64,000 bases of DNA from Calothrix sp. PCC 7103. Its GTDB lineage: Bacteria; Cyanobacteriota; Cyanobacteriia; Cyanobacteriales; Nostocaceae. The notes beneath the pieces were generated by a model. That model was not told where the DNA came from. It worked only from the letters and a program-made list of their open reading frames with translations, and did not search any database. Each line of letters starts with the position of its first letter. Position 1 is the first letter of the stretch. The stretch is taken from NCBI RefSeq assembly GCF_000331305.1, contig NZ_KB217478.1:6125646-6189645 (forward strand), read 5' to 3'. A program made the translations under genes and the position numbers. Below, piece by piece: positions 27,139 to 36,524 of the stretch.

Positions 27139-29718
27139 ATGACTCAGCAGCATACAGAAGAACTTGCCAAGCAAGGGGATGTCAACGCGATTGAAGCTTT
27201 GATAAATGAATTGATTGAACCGAATGGAATCAAGGCAAAAGTTGGAGTAAAAGACAGTTGTTTGTATGTTGCTTGTCTGGGGGCAGAAATTCCAGAAAGG
27301 CAAGCTCTAGTGAAATGTATTGGTAAAAGGATACTCAAGCTAGGTATAAAATCGCTGCAAAGCGCCAAAATTTATGCTGCACAGTGGGGTCAAAACCTTC
27401 CTGTTTGGCAACAGGAAATTCCACTTAACCCACTTCGTTTAGATTTGAACAACAACGCTTCAGCAAAGGTACCTGTAAATCCTCAACCAGCGAAACAACT
27501 GCGTGTAGGTAGGCACAAAGTTCAAATATCTTCCAAAGGTATTATCGTTAGCAAAGGTCAACTAAAAGAGATTGAATATCATTCGCAGTGCCTTATAATG
27601 CTGCCGCGTCCTTTACCCAATTTAATTGGACGATTATCACAAATAAAAGGCGCCTTAACATTTTTAGATACAAATCAATCTATCGAATTTTATGGTTCAG
27701 AAGGGTTAGGCAAATCGGCATTACTAAGGCATCTATTATACTTTATCCACAAAAATTCAATTTTTACTGATGGTGCAGTTTGGTTTGGTAATGCTTATCA
27801 TTCGCAAGCCGATTTACTACAACATCTATTTGAACTTTTCCACGAAAGCAGCACAACATATAAACCAACGAACTTAGAAACTCGCCGATTTCTTCACAAT
27901 AAAAAGCTTTTAATTTTTTTAGATGACGTAAACTTAACGTCCGAAGACATCCAGCAACTAGAATTAATATTACCTGGTAGCCGCTTTATAGTAGCATCAT
28001 CAAGTCAAAAGCTTTCTTCTAGTTCTTCTACACAATTATCAGGGTTGTCCAAACGTGATAGCATAGCATTTATAACGCAGAAATTACACCAATCAATTAG
28101 TGCAGAAGAGCTAGTGACAGTAGAAGCACTAGCTAATTTGCTTTCAGGACACCCATATATGATGCAGCTTGCTGTAAATTGCATAAACAAAAATGTGTGT
28201 ACATTGAGTGAGTTGGTATTAAAGCTACAACCACCTGAAAGCAGTCAAAAATTGATTAAGCAAATTTTGAAAGTATTACCAACAGAACATCAAAATATTC
28301 TAGCGACGTTAGCAACTGTTGATGGAATTGGATTATCGAGGGTACAAATCGAAGCTTTAAGCGAAGCTAACGATACATCAGAAATATTAGCAAGCTTGCT
28401 AGATTGGAATTTAATTGATACAGAGTTTAGTCGATATTCTCTAAATAAAACTCTAGTAATAGCATTAAAGCAAGAGCTAGTTTTAAACTCATTTTACGAA
28501 CGTGTACTCTCTAACTTCATAACTTGGGCAGAAAAATATCCTGAATTTTTAACCTTGGGTACTCCCAATGCTTTAATACCTATTCTCACCTGGGCAACTC
28601 AAACAGAACGCTACTCGAACATTTTGCGTTTAGTAAAAGCTACTGAAGTTTCCTTATTCTTGAGTAAACGTTGGGGATTGTGGGAACAAGTATTAAAGTA
28701 CGGTAACATCGCTGCAATTGCCTTAAACGACAAACAGAACGAAGCTTGGATGCTGCACCAACTAGGAAGCATAGCTTTGTGCTTAGATGATACGAGTGTA
28801 GAAGCGCACAAGTACTTAACAAGTGCGTTAAAAATTCGTGAATCTTTGAATTTAGCAGATGCAGTTGCAGCTACTAGTCAGAATTTAAAACTAGTAAAAA
28901 TTTCTTCACCTGAACCAGATGAAATTACACAATATCGAATTAATCGCACGCAAACTAATACCAAATTACAATTTTTAGCTATTGCATTAATACCATTATT
29001 CTGTTCAGCTTTAGCTGGATTACTAGCTTGGTTCGTCGTATCACATTTAATCACATCATCAGCACCAAGTGGTCTCTCTAAGCAACCACAAGAATTGACG
29101 AACGTGTCAACATTTAAGATTAGCACCAGTGATTTAAACTTTGGCAAACAGCGAGTAAACGCAGAAAGTAAAAGTGAAACAGTAACAATTACCAACGATA
29201 GCTTAGTATCAATGCGAATCGCCGAAATTGAAACAATAGGGAAGCAAGGAGATTTTGATATTACTAACAGCACTTGTGCAACCGCAATACCACCTAAACA
29301 AAGGTGTAATATATCAATAGTATTTGCTCCTATCGAAATTGGTGAACATCGCGCAAGCTTACAACTCACCGACAGTAACGGCAAAACATTACAGCAAATA
29401 ATAATGAAGGGAATGGCAATATCAGCTATTCAACCAACATATGATATTCCAGTGGCGCCTTCCCCTATAATTCAAACACCCTTACCACTCCCAAAACCAA
29501 AACTAATATTACCTCAAACACCCAAAATAATTAACAATCAACCACGCATCTATACTCCATACACACCAACACCAATTCAAACTCCCCAACAACCTATCGA
29601 ACTACCACAAGCAACACAAACAGAACAACATACGGACACAATAACCGAATCACCCGAAGTATTTCCGACCATCGAAACAACACCCGAACCCACAGAAACA
29701 CCAACACAAGCAAACTAA
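27139..29718 (+). CDS. Membrane-anchored NB-ARC/STAND ATPase with C-terminal ASH-like domain
   Basis: About 859 residues from Met 27139. An N-terminal domain (1-95) of unknown type has a strand-rich part and the segment GIKSLQSAKIYAAQWGQ. A STAND-type ATPase follows: P-loop FYGSEGLGKSALLRH (about 185-199), Walker B KKLLIFLDDVN, RNBS-like LPGSRFIVASSS and LSGHPYMMQLA. Winged-helix and helical repeat-like regions run to about 600. One transmembrane helix (about 612-636, LAIALIPLFCSALAGLLAWF) precedes an ASPM/SPD-2/Hydin-like Ig domain (about 655-765; LNFGKQRVNAESKSETVTI, CNISIVFAP) and a Pro/Thr/Gln-rich tail. STAND proteins are signal switches. Here the sensor may lie outside the membrane (inference). 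Confidence 0.7.
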   Translation: MTQQHTEELAKQGDVNAIEALINELIEPNGIKAKVGVKDSCLYVACLGAEIPERQALVKCIGKRILKLGIKSLQSAKIYAAQWGQNLPVWQQEIPLNPLRLDLNNNASAKVPVNPQPAKQLRVGRHKVQISSKGIIVSKGQLKEIEYHSQCLIMLPRPLPNLIGRLSQIKGALTFLDTNQSIEFYGSEGLGKSALLRHLLYFIHKNSIFTDGAVWFGNAYHSQADLLQHLFELFHESSTTYKPTNLETRRFLHNKKLLIFLDDVNLTSEDIQQLELILPGSRFIVASSSQKLSSSSSTQLSGLSKRDSIAFITQKLHQSISAEELVTVEALANLLSGHPYMMQLAVNCINKNVCTLSELVLKLQPPESSQKLIKQILKVLPTEHQNILATLATVDGIGLSRVQIEALSEANDTSEILASLLDWNLIDTEFSRYSLNKTLVIALKQELVLNSFYERVLSNFITWAEKYPEFLTLGTPNALIPILTWATQTERYSNILRLVKATEVSLFLSKRWGLWEQVLKYGNIAAIALNDKQNEAWMLHQLGSIALCLDDTSVEAHKYLTSALKIRESLNLADAVAATSQNLKLVKISSPEPDEITQYRINRTQTNTKLQFLAIALIPLFCSALAGLLAWFVVSHLITSSAPSGLSKQPQELTNVSTFKISTSDLNFGKQRVNAESKSETVTITNDSLVSMRIAEIETIGKQGDFDITNSTCATAIPPKQRCNISIVFAPIEIGEHRASLQLTDSNGKTLQQIIMKGMAISAIQPTYDIPVAPSPIIQTPLPLPKPKLILPQTPKIINNQPRIYTPYTPTPIQTPQQPIELPQATQTEQHTDTITESPEVFPTIETTPEPTETPTQAN

Positions 29719-29730
29719 ACAGCAAATAAA

Positions 29731-29760
29731 TTTGTGGCACAGGCCAAAACGCCTGTGCAG
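29731..29760. repeat. TGTGGCACAGGC...GCCTGTGCAG interspersed repeat
   Basis: TTTGTGGCACAGGCC and GGCCTGTGC-like arms flank AAAA, forming a stem right after the stop of the NB-ARC gene. Other members: 33586, 38541, 45768, 48727, 54770 and 63692. Confidence 0.6.
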
Positions 29761-29770
29761 TACATATGCA

Positions 29771-30388
29771 TTACGACACACTAGGGTCATCAGACTGTTT
29801 AATTTTCTTCAACAAACCTTCAATGCGGTTAACTCGGTCATTACGATTTTGTGACTTAAATATATTCAAAGCCTTATTAAGTAAAGCCACCGCTTCATCA
29901 CGTTTATTGAGTTGAAGTTGCACTTGTCCCATATACATAAGTGCATCACCATATTGTGGGTTAATTTCCAACGCCTTACGGAATTGCGCCAAAGCATCAT
30001 CCCATCGTTCTTGGTTAGCATACACTAAACCAATCCCATTATAAGCAAGGGCATAGCGCGGATTCAGTTTAACCGCTTCAGTAAACGATACAAGCGCATC
30101 TTCTGGCTTCTCCTGTAAATACAACGCATTACCGAGTTGGAAATGGGCGAAAGCATCCTTGGGAAACTTCTTAACTAGCTGACGTAGAGTTTGTTCGGCG
30201 CCAGTAAAGTCACGTTGACCCAAAAGGGAATTAGCCTTTTGAATTAATTCAGCCCTTTCAGCTTTTTCACGTTCTGAGAATTGAGCAAGTACTTGTGATG
30301 GCGCCATCACAGTTACAATAGTAGGTAGCACACAGAAAAACGGTACAAATCCAGATATAATAAGGCTCTTGAGCTTCATAACACTCAA
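29771..30388 (-). CDS. Exported TPR protein
   Basis: About 205 residues with a signal peptide (LKSLIISGFVPFFCVLPTIV, cleavage after VLA near 36). Three to four TPR units follow between about 45 and 190 (FAHFQLGNALYLQEKPEDAL, ALAYNGIGLVYANQERWDDA, GDALMYMGQVQLQLNKRDEA). Such proteins are periplasmic or luminal adaptors; the partner is unknown. Convergent with the NB-ARC gene. Confidence 0.78.
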   Translation of the reverse strand: MSVMKLKSLIISGFVPFFCVLPTIVTVMAPSQVLAQFSEREKAERAELIQKANSLLGQRDFTGAEQTLRQLVKKFPKDAFAHFQLGNALYLQEKPEDALVSFTEAVKLNPRYALAYNGIGLVYANQERWDDALAQFRKALEINPQYGDALMYMGQVQLQLNKRDEAVALLNKALNIFKSQNRNDRVNRIEGLLKKIKQSDDPSVS

Positions 30389-30477
30389 TTGATTTACGGG
30401 TTTTTCCCTATCATAGTTTTATTCTCATCCTACATGAGCCTTACTTGTGTCACTTATCACCTATATTCATTGGTTGT

Positions 30478-30526
30478 GCAGCCACATAGTTTTTTTTACC
30501 ACAGGGACAGAGAGTACACAGAGAAA
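30478..30526. repeat. ACCACAGGGACAGAGAGTACACAGAG repeat (composite family, part C)
   Basis: GCAGCCACATAG followed by a T-run and ACCACAGGGACAGAGAG. It is the right half of the composite element seen complete at 33586-33657 and inverted at 48680-48757 and 54710-54800. Confidence 0.6.
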
Positions 30527-30614
30527 TGAACGTTTGTATTTAATACTAATGACCTTTAAAGCTAGAATAACTTTAAAATATAAGCTATAAGTTTCCACGC
30601 TTGGACAATAGATC

Positions 30615-31208
30615 ATGGTTACAAATAGGCGCCAAGAGTATATTTCTCCCGAAGAATATTTAGAAGGAGAGAAAATTAGCGAAATAAAACATGAGTATAT
30701 TGATGGAGAAGTTTATGCAATGGCAGGGGCGAGTGATGCCCATATTAATATAAGCGGAAACTTATACATACGGCTGCGAAATCATCTGCGAGGTGGTGGT
30801 TGTAGTGTATATATATCAGATATGAAGGCACAAATACATAGAAGAAGTCGTTACTACTACCCAGATGTAATGGTGACTTGTGACCCACGAGACAGAGACT
30901 CTGAATACTCAAAAGGTCATTCGTCCTTAATCATTGAAGTATTATCAGACAGTACTGAGGCAAAAGATAGAGGTATAAAATTTAAAGATTATCGTCGTTC
31001 GCCTTCTTTACAGGAATATGTGCTGGTTTCTCAAGACACAATGAATATTGATATCTTCCGTCGTAATGAAAAAGGGCGTTGGGAATTATATTCTTTTACA
31101 GAAGGTGAAGAAGTCGAGTTTACAAGTATTGATTTTCGGTGCGATATAGCTGATATTTACGAAGATGTGGTATTAGCTAAAGTTGATGATGCTGATACGA
31201 ATGAATAA
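30615..31208 (+). CDS. Uma2 family (DUF820) PD-(D/E)XK nuclease-like protein
   Basis: 197 residues. The start ISPEEYLEGEKISEIKHEYI is typical, and the core holds YYYPDVMVTCD and LIIEVLSDSTEAKDRGIKF, with the acidic residues and Lys of the restriction-endonuclease-like fold. Uma2 proteins are hugely expanded in cyanobacteria, and their role is unproven. The start ATG is well placed after an AT-rich leader. No partner gene is adjacent. Confidence 0.85.
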   Translation: MVTNRRQEYISPEEYLEGEKISEIKHEYIDGEVYAMAGASDAHINISGNLYIRLRNHLRGGGCSVYISDMKAQIHRRSRYYYPDVMVTCDPRDRDSEYSKGHSSLIIEVLSDSTEAKDRGIKFKDYRRSPSLQEYVLVSQDTMNIDIFRRNEKGRWELYSFTEGEEVEFTSIDFRCDIADIYEDVVLAKVDDADTNE

Positions 31209-31212
31209 AAAC

Positions 31213-31486
31213 ATCCGTAGGTTGGGTGGAGGCTTTGCGGAACCCAACAGAAACGCATTTATAATATGCTTCGTCGTTATTTAAAGTCCAGAAGAACAAA
31301 CAAACTGGGAAAGGTAGCTCAGAAATCAAATCAGTAGAGGGTAAATCTTGTTTTATCTCAAAATTTTTATTGTCATTCTCAGTAACTTTTGCGTTATTGA
31401 GAGTTGCTTCTATATAAATAATAATATTATTTCAGTGTCCTATAGTAAAGGGCGGGCAAGGATGCCCACCCCACAAGATACTAATC
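31213..31486. repeat. Two interspersed repeat fragments between Uma2 and acs
   Basis: CCGTAGGTTGGGTGGAGGC...GCGGAACCCAACAG (31218-31250) is an imperfect palindrome, with a related copy at 45838-45870. GGGCGGGCAAGGATGCCCAC followed by CCCACAAG (31451-31481) belongs to the GGGCAAGGATGCCC family. The middle is AT-rich without ORF. Confidence 0.55.
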
Positions 31487-31493
31487 CAAAATG

Positions 31494-33464
31494 CTAGGCG
31501 CCTTCACGCAATTTATCAAGAACGCTTCTATCTTCGAGTGTTGAAGTATCTCCTGAAACTTCTTGACCTGCGGCTAAATTTCTTAGTAGGCGCCGCATAA
31601 TTTTACCAGAACGGGTTTTTGGTAAGGCATCAGTAAAACGAATTTCACCTGGACGAGCGATGGCGCCAATTTCTTGAACTACGTGTTGTTTAAGTTCTTT
31701 AATTAATGCTTCGCTGCCTTGATGAGTTCCTTCTAAAGTTACAAAAGCTACTACTTCTTCGCCTTTTAATTCATCAGGTTTACCAACAACAGCGGCTTCT
31801 GCTACGGCTGGGTGGGAAACTAATGCTGATTCGACTTCCATTGTACCTAGGCGATGTCCTGATACATTTAACACGTCATCAACGCGACCCATGACCCAGA
31901 AGTAACCGTCTTCGTCACGTCTGGCGCCATCACCTGCAAAATATGTGTATTTACCATCAGTAGGAGGAATATGTTCCCAGTAGGTGCGACGGAAGCGGTC
32001 AGGGTCACCGTATACTGTACGCATCATACCAGGCCAAGGATAACGGACGGCAAGATAACCACCTTCGTTGTCTGGTACAGTGTTACCATCTAAATCGACG
32101 ATATCAGCAAGGATACCTGGGAAAGGACGAGTTGCGGAACCGGGTTTTGTGGAAATGGCGCCTGGTAGGGGTGTAATCATAATACCGCCTGTTTCGGTTT
32201 GCCACCAAGTATCAACGATTGGGCAGCGTTCTCCACCAATTACTTTGTAATACCACATCCAAGCTTCGGGGTTAATTGGTTCGCCCACAGTACCCAATAA
32301 TCTTAGTGATGACATATTGCGTGCTAAGGGATGTTGTTCACCCATTTTAATAAACGCACGAATTGCAGTAGGCGCCGTGTAAAAGATAGTTACACCATAT
32401 TTTTCAATAACATCCCAGAAGCAACCAGGGTTGGAGGCACGTGGCGCCCCTTCATACATTACCGTTGTGGCGCCATTAGAAAGTGGGCCGTAGACAATAT
32501 AGCTGTGACCAGTAATCCAACCTACGTCAGCAGTACACCAATATACATCGGTATCTTGCAAATCGAATATCCATTTAGTGGTCATATGGGTATAGAGGTT
32601 GTAGCCACCAGTGGTATGCACAACTCCTTTCGGTTTTCCTGTACTGCCAGAAGTGTATAAAACAAACAACATATCTTCGCTGTCCATTGGTTCAGCAGAA
32701 CAGTCAGCAGAAGCATTTTGCTGTAATTCATGCCACCAATGGTCACGTCCTGCTTCCATTTTGACCGCTTGGGCAGTACGCTTAACTACCAGTACATTTT
32801 CTACACTTGGACAGGCGCCGTTATCTAAAGCTTTATCAACTTGCTCTTTAAGGGCAACAACTGCATCTTTACGCCAACCACCATCGGCAGTAATTACTAT
32901 CTTTGCTTGTGCGTCGTTAAGTCTATCGCGCAAAGCTTCCGCACTGAAACCACCGAAAACAACGCTATGGGGGGCGCCGATACGCGCGCAAGCGAGCATT
33001 GCAATCGCCGCTTCGGGTATCATTGGCATGTAAATTCCAATTCTGTCACCTTTCTTGGCGCCTAAGCTTTTGAGAACATTGGCAAACTGACAAACTTCGC
33101 GATGTAGCTGTGCATAGGTGAGAGTACGTGAGTCACCAGGTTCACCTTCCCAAATAATCGCAGCCTTATTTTTGCGCCAGGTAGTTAGGTGTCTGTCAAG
33201 ACAATTGTAAGAAATATTAATCTTTCCATTCACAAACCACTTTGCAAACGGTGGTTGCCAATCAAGGACAGTATCCCATTTTTGAAACCAGTGTAATTCT
33301 TTTTCCGCCAATTCCGCCCAAAACTTCTCTGGGTCAGCTTTTGCCTTGTCGTACAGATTTTGGTAATCTTCCAAACTTTTAATATGTGCAGCTTGCGAAA
33401 ACTCCGCACTGGGTTGGAATAAGCGCTTTTCTTGAAGAATTGATTCTATCGTTGATTCAGACAT
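31494..33464 (-). CDS. acs: Acetyl-CoA synthetase (AMP-forming)
   Basis: 656 residues, full length. The AMP-binding P-loop [19 protein letters not shown], the [16 protein letters not shown] motif, and the C-terminal [10 protein letters not shown] with the Lys that is acetylated in homologues are present. The N-terminal ACS domain ([19 protein letters not shown]) confirms acetate specificity over other acyl-CoA synthetases. It forms acetyl-CoA from acetate, ATP and CoA. About 11 GGCGCC sites fall in it, the highest density in the window. The upstream region is duplicated (see 33518). Confidence 0.94.
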   Translation of the reverse strand: MSESTIESILQEKRLFQPSAEFSQAAHIKSLEDYQNLYDKAKADPEKFWAELAEKELHWFQKWDTVLDWQPPFAKWFVNGKINISYNCLDRHLTTWRKNKAAIIWEGEPGDSRTLTYAQLHREVCQFANVLKSLGAKKGDRIGIYMPMIPEAAIAMLACARIGAPHSVVFGGFSAEALRDRLNDAQAKIVITADGGWRKDAVVALKEQVDKALDNGACPSVENVLVVKRTAQAVKMEAGRDHWWHELQQNASADCSAEPMDSEDMLFVLYTSGSTGKPKGVVHTTGGYNLYTHMTTKWIFDLQDTDVYWCTADVGWITGHSYIVYGPLSNGATTVMYEGAPRASNPGCFWDVIEKYGVTIFYTAPTAIRAFIKMGEQHPLARNMSSLRLLGTVGEPINPEAWMWYYKVIGGERCPIVDTWWQTETGGIMITPLPGAISTKPGSATRPFPGILADIVDLDGNTVPDNEGGYLAVRYPWPGMMRTVYGDPDRFRRTYWEHIPPTDGKYTYFAGDGARRDEDGYFWVMGRVDDVLNVSGHRLGTMEVESALVSHPAVAEAAVVGKPDELKGEEVVAFVTLEGTHQGSEALIKELKQHVVQEIGAIARPGEIRFTDALPKTRSGKIMRRLLRNLAAGQEVSGDTSTLEDRSVLDKLREGA

Positions 33465-33517
33465 GGTGATAATACAAACTTGGGTGTTGTTACTGTATTT
33501 TTAGCCAAGATTAGCAG

Positions 33518-33857
33518 CTAAATGCTTTGATTTTCATTAAGGAAAGCCAAAAAAGCAAGGTAAGTACAAATACAATTCCTCAGAGTTGTGGCACAGGCAT
33601 CTTGCCTGTGCAGTCACATAAGTAATTATTTTTACCACAGAGACACAGAGAACACAGGTAGAGACAGGTAAGCCGCAGGATTTCCCGTAGGGATTAATGT
33701 GTCTCAACAAAGGTTTAAAACTAGAATTTATGTATTACATTATCTTGCCCAGTATTGCAATATATGCCCTTTTTTGAGCATTACACAAGTTAATGTTTTG
33801 ATTTTCATGAAGCAAAAGCCAAAAAGCAAGGTAAGTATGAATACAATTGTTCAGATC
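33518..33857. repeat. Direct duplication of the acs leader flanking a composite interspersed element
   Basis: A segment of about 55 bp upstream of acs (33518-33580: TTTGATTTTCATTAAGGAAA, then GCAAGGTAAGTA) recurs at 33796-33857 (TTTGATTTTCATGAAGCAAA, then GCAAGGTAAGTA). Between the copies lies a complete composite repeat (33586-33657: TGTGGCACAGGCATCTTGCC then ACCACAGAGACACAGAGAAC) and a GAGACAGG...ATTAATGTGTCTC segment. No ORF is supported in 33465-33885. Confidence 0.6.
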
Positions 33858-33885
33858 AAACAGTCAGGGTATACAGAATCGGCTT

Positions 33886-34011
33886 ATGGAAGCATTTCCA
33901 AGAGAAATTCAGAACTATCGCGCGAAGGACGATAGAGAACCTTTTGCCGAATGGCTTGATTCTTTGCGAGATATTCGCGCAATTGATATACTGCAAACGG
34001 GTAAAATATAG
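33886..34011 (+). pseudogene. Truncated RelE/HigB-type toxin
   Basis: 41 codons starting MEAFPREIQNYRAKDDREPF and continuing AEWLDSLRDIRAID, which matches the N-terminus of phage-derived Gp49/HigB-type toxins (normally about 100-110 residues). The similarity stops where the frame runs into TAG and a TCATGCTGAACG interspersed repeat at 34018. The mRNase core is missing, so the toxin is dead. Confidence 0.6.
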
Positions 34012-34017
34012 ACTTTT

Positions 34018-34106
34018 GTCATGCTGAACGAAACGTAGTATAGTGAAGCATCTTGGAGATTCTAGCCTGCGGCAAATGCTCCGCATTACGCTTTGCTCAG
34101 AATGAC
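34018..34106. repeat. TCATGCTGAACG...CAGAATGAC interspersed repeat
   Basis: It begins GTCATGCTGAACGAAACG and ends CTTTGCTCAGAATGAC, with an internal inverted part (TAGCCTGCGGCAAATGCTCC). It sits exactly where the HigB-type toxin is broken off and is related to the copy at 13610. Confidence 0.65.
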
Positions 34107-34136
34107 AGTTCTTAGCCGTTTTTAGTATAAAATTGA

Positions 34137-34274
34137 GATTATGAAAAACTCGACAAAATTCTTGCTAAAACTGGTGGTGAGGAAATTTTAACTTTGATTG
34201 AGTTTTTAGATGAACTTGGTTACAGAATTGCTGTTGTCCCGAAAGATGAGGAAATAAGTGAAACTGAAGATTAA
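34137..34274 (+). pseudogene. C-terminal remnant of a HigA-type antitoxin (tentative)
   Basis: An open frame of 45 codons, without start, reads YEKLDKILAKTGGEEILTLI then EFLDELGYRIAVVPKDEE. It lies downstream of the truncated toxin in the order toxin-antitoxin typical of HigBA-like loci, and the fragment looks like the end of a small DNA-binding antitoxin. The N-terminal HTH is missing. The family call is inference from position and style. Confidence 0.4.
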
Positions 34275-34380
34275 ATAGGGCTTGCGGAATGAAAGTGTAA
34301 GGTAGCCCAGATAAAGATTTGAGCGCCTTTCTTCCAATGCTATACTTATATAAAATTAACTAAATAATGTAGGCTAAATT

Positions 34381-34557
34381 ATGGATGCCTTAATCGAACA
34401 ATTACAGGTCAAGTTGCGTCAATGGGAACCAGACGTTGCCGAGCAGGTGCGACAATCTATTGCTGAAATTATTGAGTTAGCAGATCGTGATGTATTTGAT
34501 ATTTTACGAAGTCGTATTGTAGAGCAGGAAGTGTTGGATATTTTAGATGAACCCTAA
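34381..34557 (+). CDS. Putative antitoxin paired with PemK/MazF-type toxin
   Basis: 58 residues: MDALIEQLQVKLRQWEPDVA then VRQSIAEIIELADRDVFDIL and LDILDEP. Its stop overlaps the start of the toxin gene by 11 bp, the classic layout of a type II toxin-antitoxin operon, with the antitoxin first. It is acidic and helical. I do not recognise a defined antitoxin family; the call rests on position, size and charge. Confidence 0.65.
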   Translation: MDALIEQLQVKLRQWEPDVAEQVRQSIAEIIELADRDVFDILRSRIVEQEVLDILDEP

Positions 34558-34837
34558 ACCCGGTGAAGTATGGCTTGCTGACTTAGGATTAACAGCTAAG
34601 ATGCGTCCCGTTGTGATTGTATCTCGTTATGACTCTAATCCACCAAGAGCTTTAGTTATTTATGTTCCAGTGACAACCCAAAATAGAGGAAGTTTGTACG
34701 AAGTCGAACTACCAAGACTTCCGTTTCTCATACAAGGTTCTGTAGCTAATGTTCAAGGTTTGAGTTCTACACCAAAAGCAAGATTGGAGCGTAAACTAGG
34801 AGAGCTACCAGAAGAAACAATGCTTGATATCAAGTAA
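34547..34837 (+). CDS. PemK/MazF-family toxin with premature stop
   Basis: 96 residues. The MazF core is clear: NPKPGEVWLADLG, MRPVVIVSRYD, VIYVPVTTQ and QGLSSTPKARLERKLGELP. MazF enzymes cut mRNA. In frame after the TAA at 34835-34837, translation would continue ALLFALDLEIDIEQQSSMKE to a second stop at 34901-34903, which reads as the usual end of the family. A CAA-to-TAA change would explain this. The C-terminal helix is thus lost, and activity may be reduced or gone. Confidence 0.8.
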   Translation: MNPKPGEVWLADLGLTAKMRPVVIVSRYDSNPPRALVIYVPVTTQNRGSLYEVELPRLPFLIQGSVANVQGLSSTPKARLERKLGELPEETMLDIK

Positions 34838-34937
34838 GCTCTTTTATTTGCTCTTGATTTAGAAATTGATATAGAACAACAAAGTTCTATGAAAGAAAGT
34901 TAAACAATTTTGCTCGATGTACACTAATCAACTGGTA

Positions 34938-36503
34938 CTATAGTTGGAACGCTCCCTGAAATAGTTTATCAACTTCAGTTTCTAAAATCTTTAAAACTTT
35001 TCCTTCCTGTGGTTCAGTAGGAAAACTTGGTAGCTTTTTTACTTGATTTGAAATTGTTCTATACAATGATTCATAATAATTTTGAAACTTTTCAGAGTCA
35101 TCCATGATGTTAGAAGTCATAACATGACCAAGTGTAAGTAACAAAGAAACTGCACTATATCCAAAATAATAGTAGCTAGCACCTACAAATTTAACTTCTC
35201 CTGTTTCTTCTTCCCAATGCTCGGTGTGAGAGTACTCTTCTTTATATCTATCAATTACCTGTCGAGTTACAGTTTTTTTATGATAGCCGACAACTTCATA
35301 AACTTTTTTCTTCTTTCCATATGTACCATGTTCTAATAAATTTTTCATCCCTTTTAAAACATTACTGGTATCAACCCAAACTTCTCTTCTTTCTTTAATT
35401 GGATTATTGTAGTCAGTAACTTGTTCTGAGATAGTCTTGAAAATTGGTACAGATTTATACATCTGTTTCGATTTCTTTTGCTTTACTTTCTCATAATGAT
35501 TGATAATACATTTTTGAAGCACTGTATTAACTTGAGCATTAATTACATCTTGTACACAACTGCTAATTTCTTTTGACTTACATGACAAAGGAGCAATAAA
35601 CTCCCAAAGCTCATTACAAGCATCGTATAAAAATTTATCACTAGCATTAATAGGCTTTTGGCAGGCTACATGTGCAACTAGTCTTAATATCTCTCGTTTG
35701 ACTTGATTAGAAAACTCAACAGGCGCCTTTTCATTCTGGTAATTAATCAATTCATCAAATACCTTTGCTTTATCCAGCTCTAACATTTGTTTGGCAGAAG
35801 TTATTAACTCAGTAATCCCTTCTCCTGTCCAACAGTTGATTTTAACTATTTCAGGTTGACATGCTTCTCCAAAAGCTGAAATATGAACTTTGCTAATTTT
35901 GGTGACTATATCAGTAATATTTTGAGATGTTGCTGATTGACTCTCAATAGCTTGTTTATTGCTAAATGTATTCAATACATAAATAATTTTGCTATAGTGT
36001 TTCAACAAATCCTGTAGATAAATACAGTCATCACGTAAAAACTGTTTATCTGCTGCAATTAAGTAAAAAATTATATCAGACTTAAATTGTTTACTAAAGT
36101 CGTTAACACTAAAGCTTTCTTTCTCGCTGCTTTGATTTTCAAGATATTGAGATAAGGTTAAACTATCAACTATCGGAAAATTTTCTACTTGTTGTAAACC
36201 TAGTGCTGCCCGATTATAATTTTCTAGTCTATCGTCGCTACAAACTCCGGGAAGGTCAAAATAGTTTAGACCGATAGGAAATTTAAGTAGATTAATTTCA
36301 TCGGTACAGTCTTGATGACCTGAAGATGGCATCAAGTAATCCATCCCACTCAAACGATTTCCTAAAGTAGTTTTGCCACTTCCTGTTCTACCAGTTATAA
36401 ATATATTAACGTTGCCAAGACTTGTAGGAAAATTTGCTAGTCTCTCAACAATAAATTTCGCTTGGATAGCGGGTGAAGAGGGTTGATTAAAATTGAAAAG
36501 CAT
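34938..36503 (-). CDS. Dynamin/IRG-like GTPase-fold protein, second of a tandem pair
   Basis: 521 residues. G1 TGRTGSGKTTLGN (residues 37-49), G2-like GHQDCTDE (62-69), G3 YFDLPGVCSDD (81-91). The G4 position reads YVLNTFSNKQ: the Asn is kept but the Lys and Asp of NKxD are not, so guanine specificity is doubtful. A helical region of about 250 residues follows, then a hydrophobic segment (YYYFGYSAVSLLLTLGHVM, about 445-465) that might touch membrane. The design recalls IRG, GIMAP and dynamin-like GTPases. It lies 21 bp downstream of a paralogue and is probably co-translated. Few GGCGCC sites occur here. Confidence 0.65.
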   Translation of the reverse strand: MLFNFNQPSSPAIQAKFIVERLANFPTSLGNVNIFITGRTGSGKTTLGNRLSGMDYLMPSSGHQDCTDEINLLKFPIGLNYFDLPGVCSDDRLENYNRAALGLQQVENFPIVDSLTLSQYLENQSSEKESFSVNDFSKQFKSDIIFYLIAADKQFLRDDCIYLQDLLKHYSKIIYVLNTFSNKQAIESQSATSQNITDIVTKISKVHISAFGEACQPEIVKINCWTGEGITELITSAKQMLELDKAKVFDELINYQNEKAPVEFSNQVKREILRLVAHVACQKPINASDKFLYDACNELWEFIAPLSCKSKEISSCVQDVINAQVNTVLQKCIINHYEKVKQKKSKQMYKSVPIFKTISEQVTDYNNPIKERREVWVDTSNVLKGMKNLLEHGTYGKKKKVYEVVGYHKKTVTRQVIDRYKEEYSHTEHWEEETGEVKFVGASYYYFGYSAVSLLLTLGHVMTSNIMDDSEKFQNYYESLYRTISNQVKKLPSFPTEPQEGKVLKILETEVDKLFQGAFQL

Positions 36504-36524
36504 AACTTATATTAAATATACTTA

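Noticed and set aside
33699-33935. 78-codon open frame before the HigB fragment
   Set aside because: It runs through repeats and the duplicated acs leader; the HigB frame is another register.
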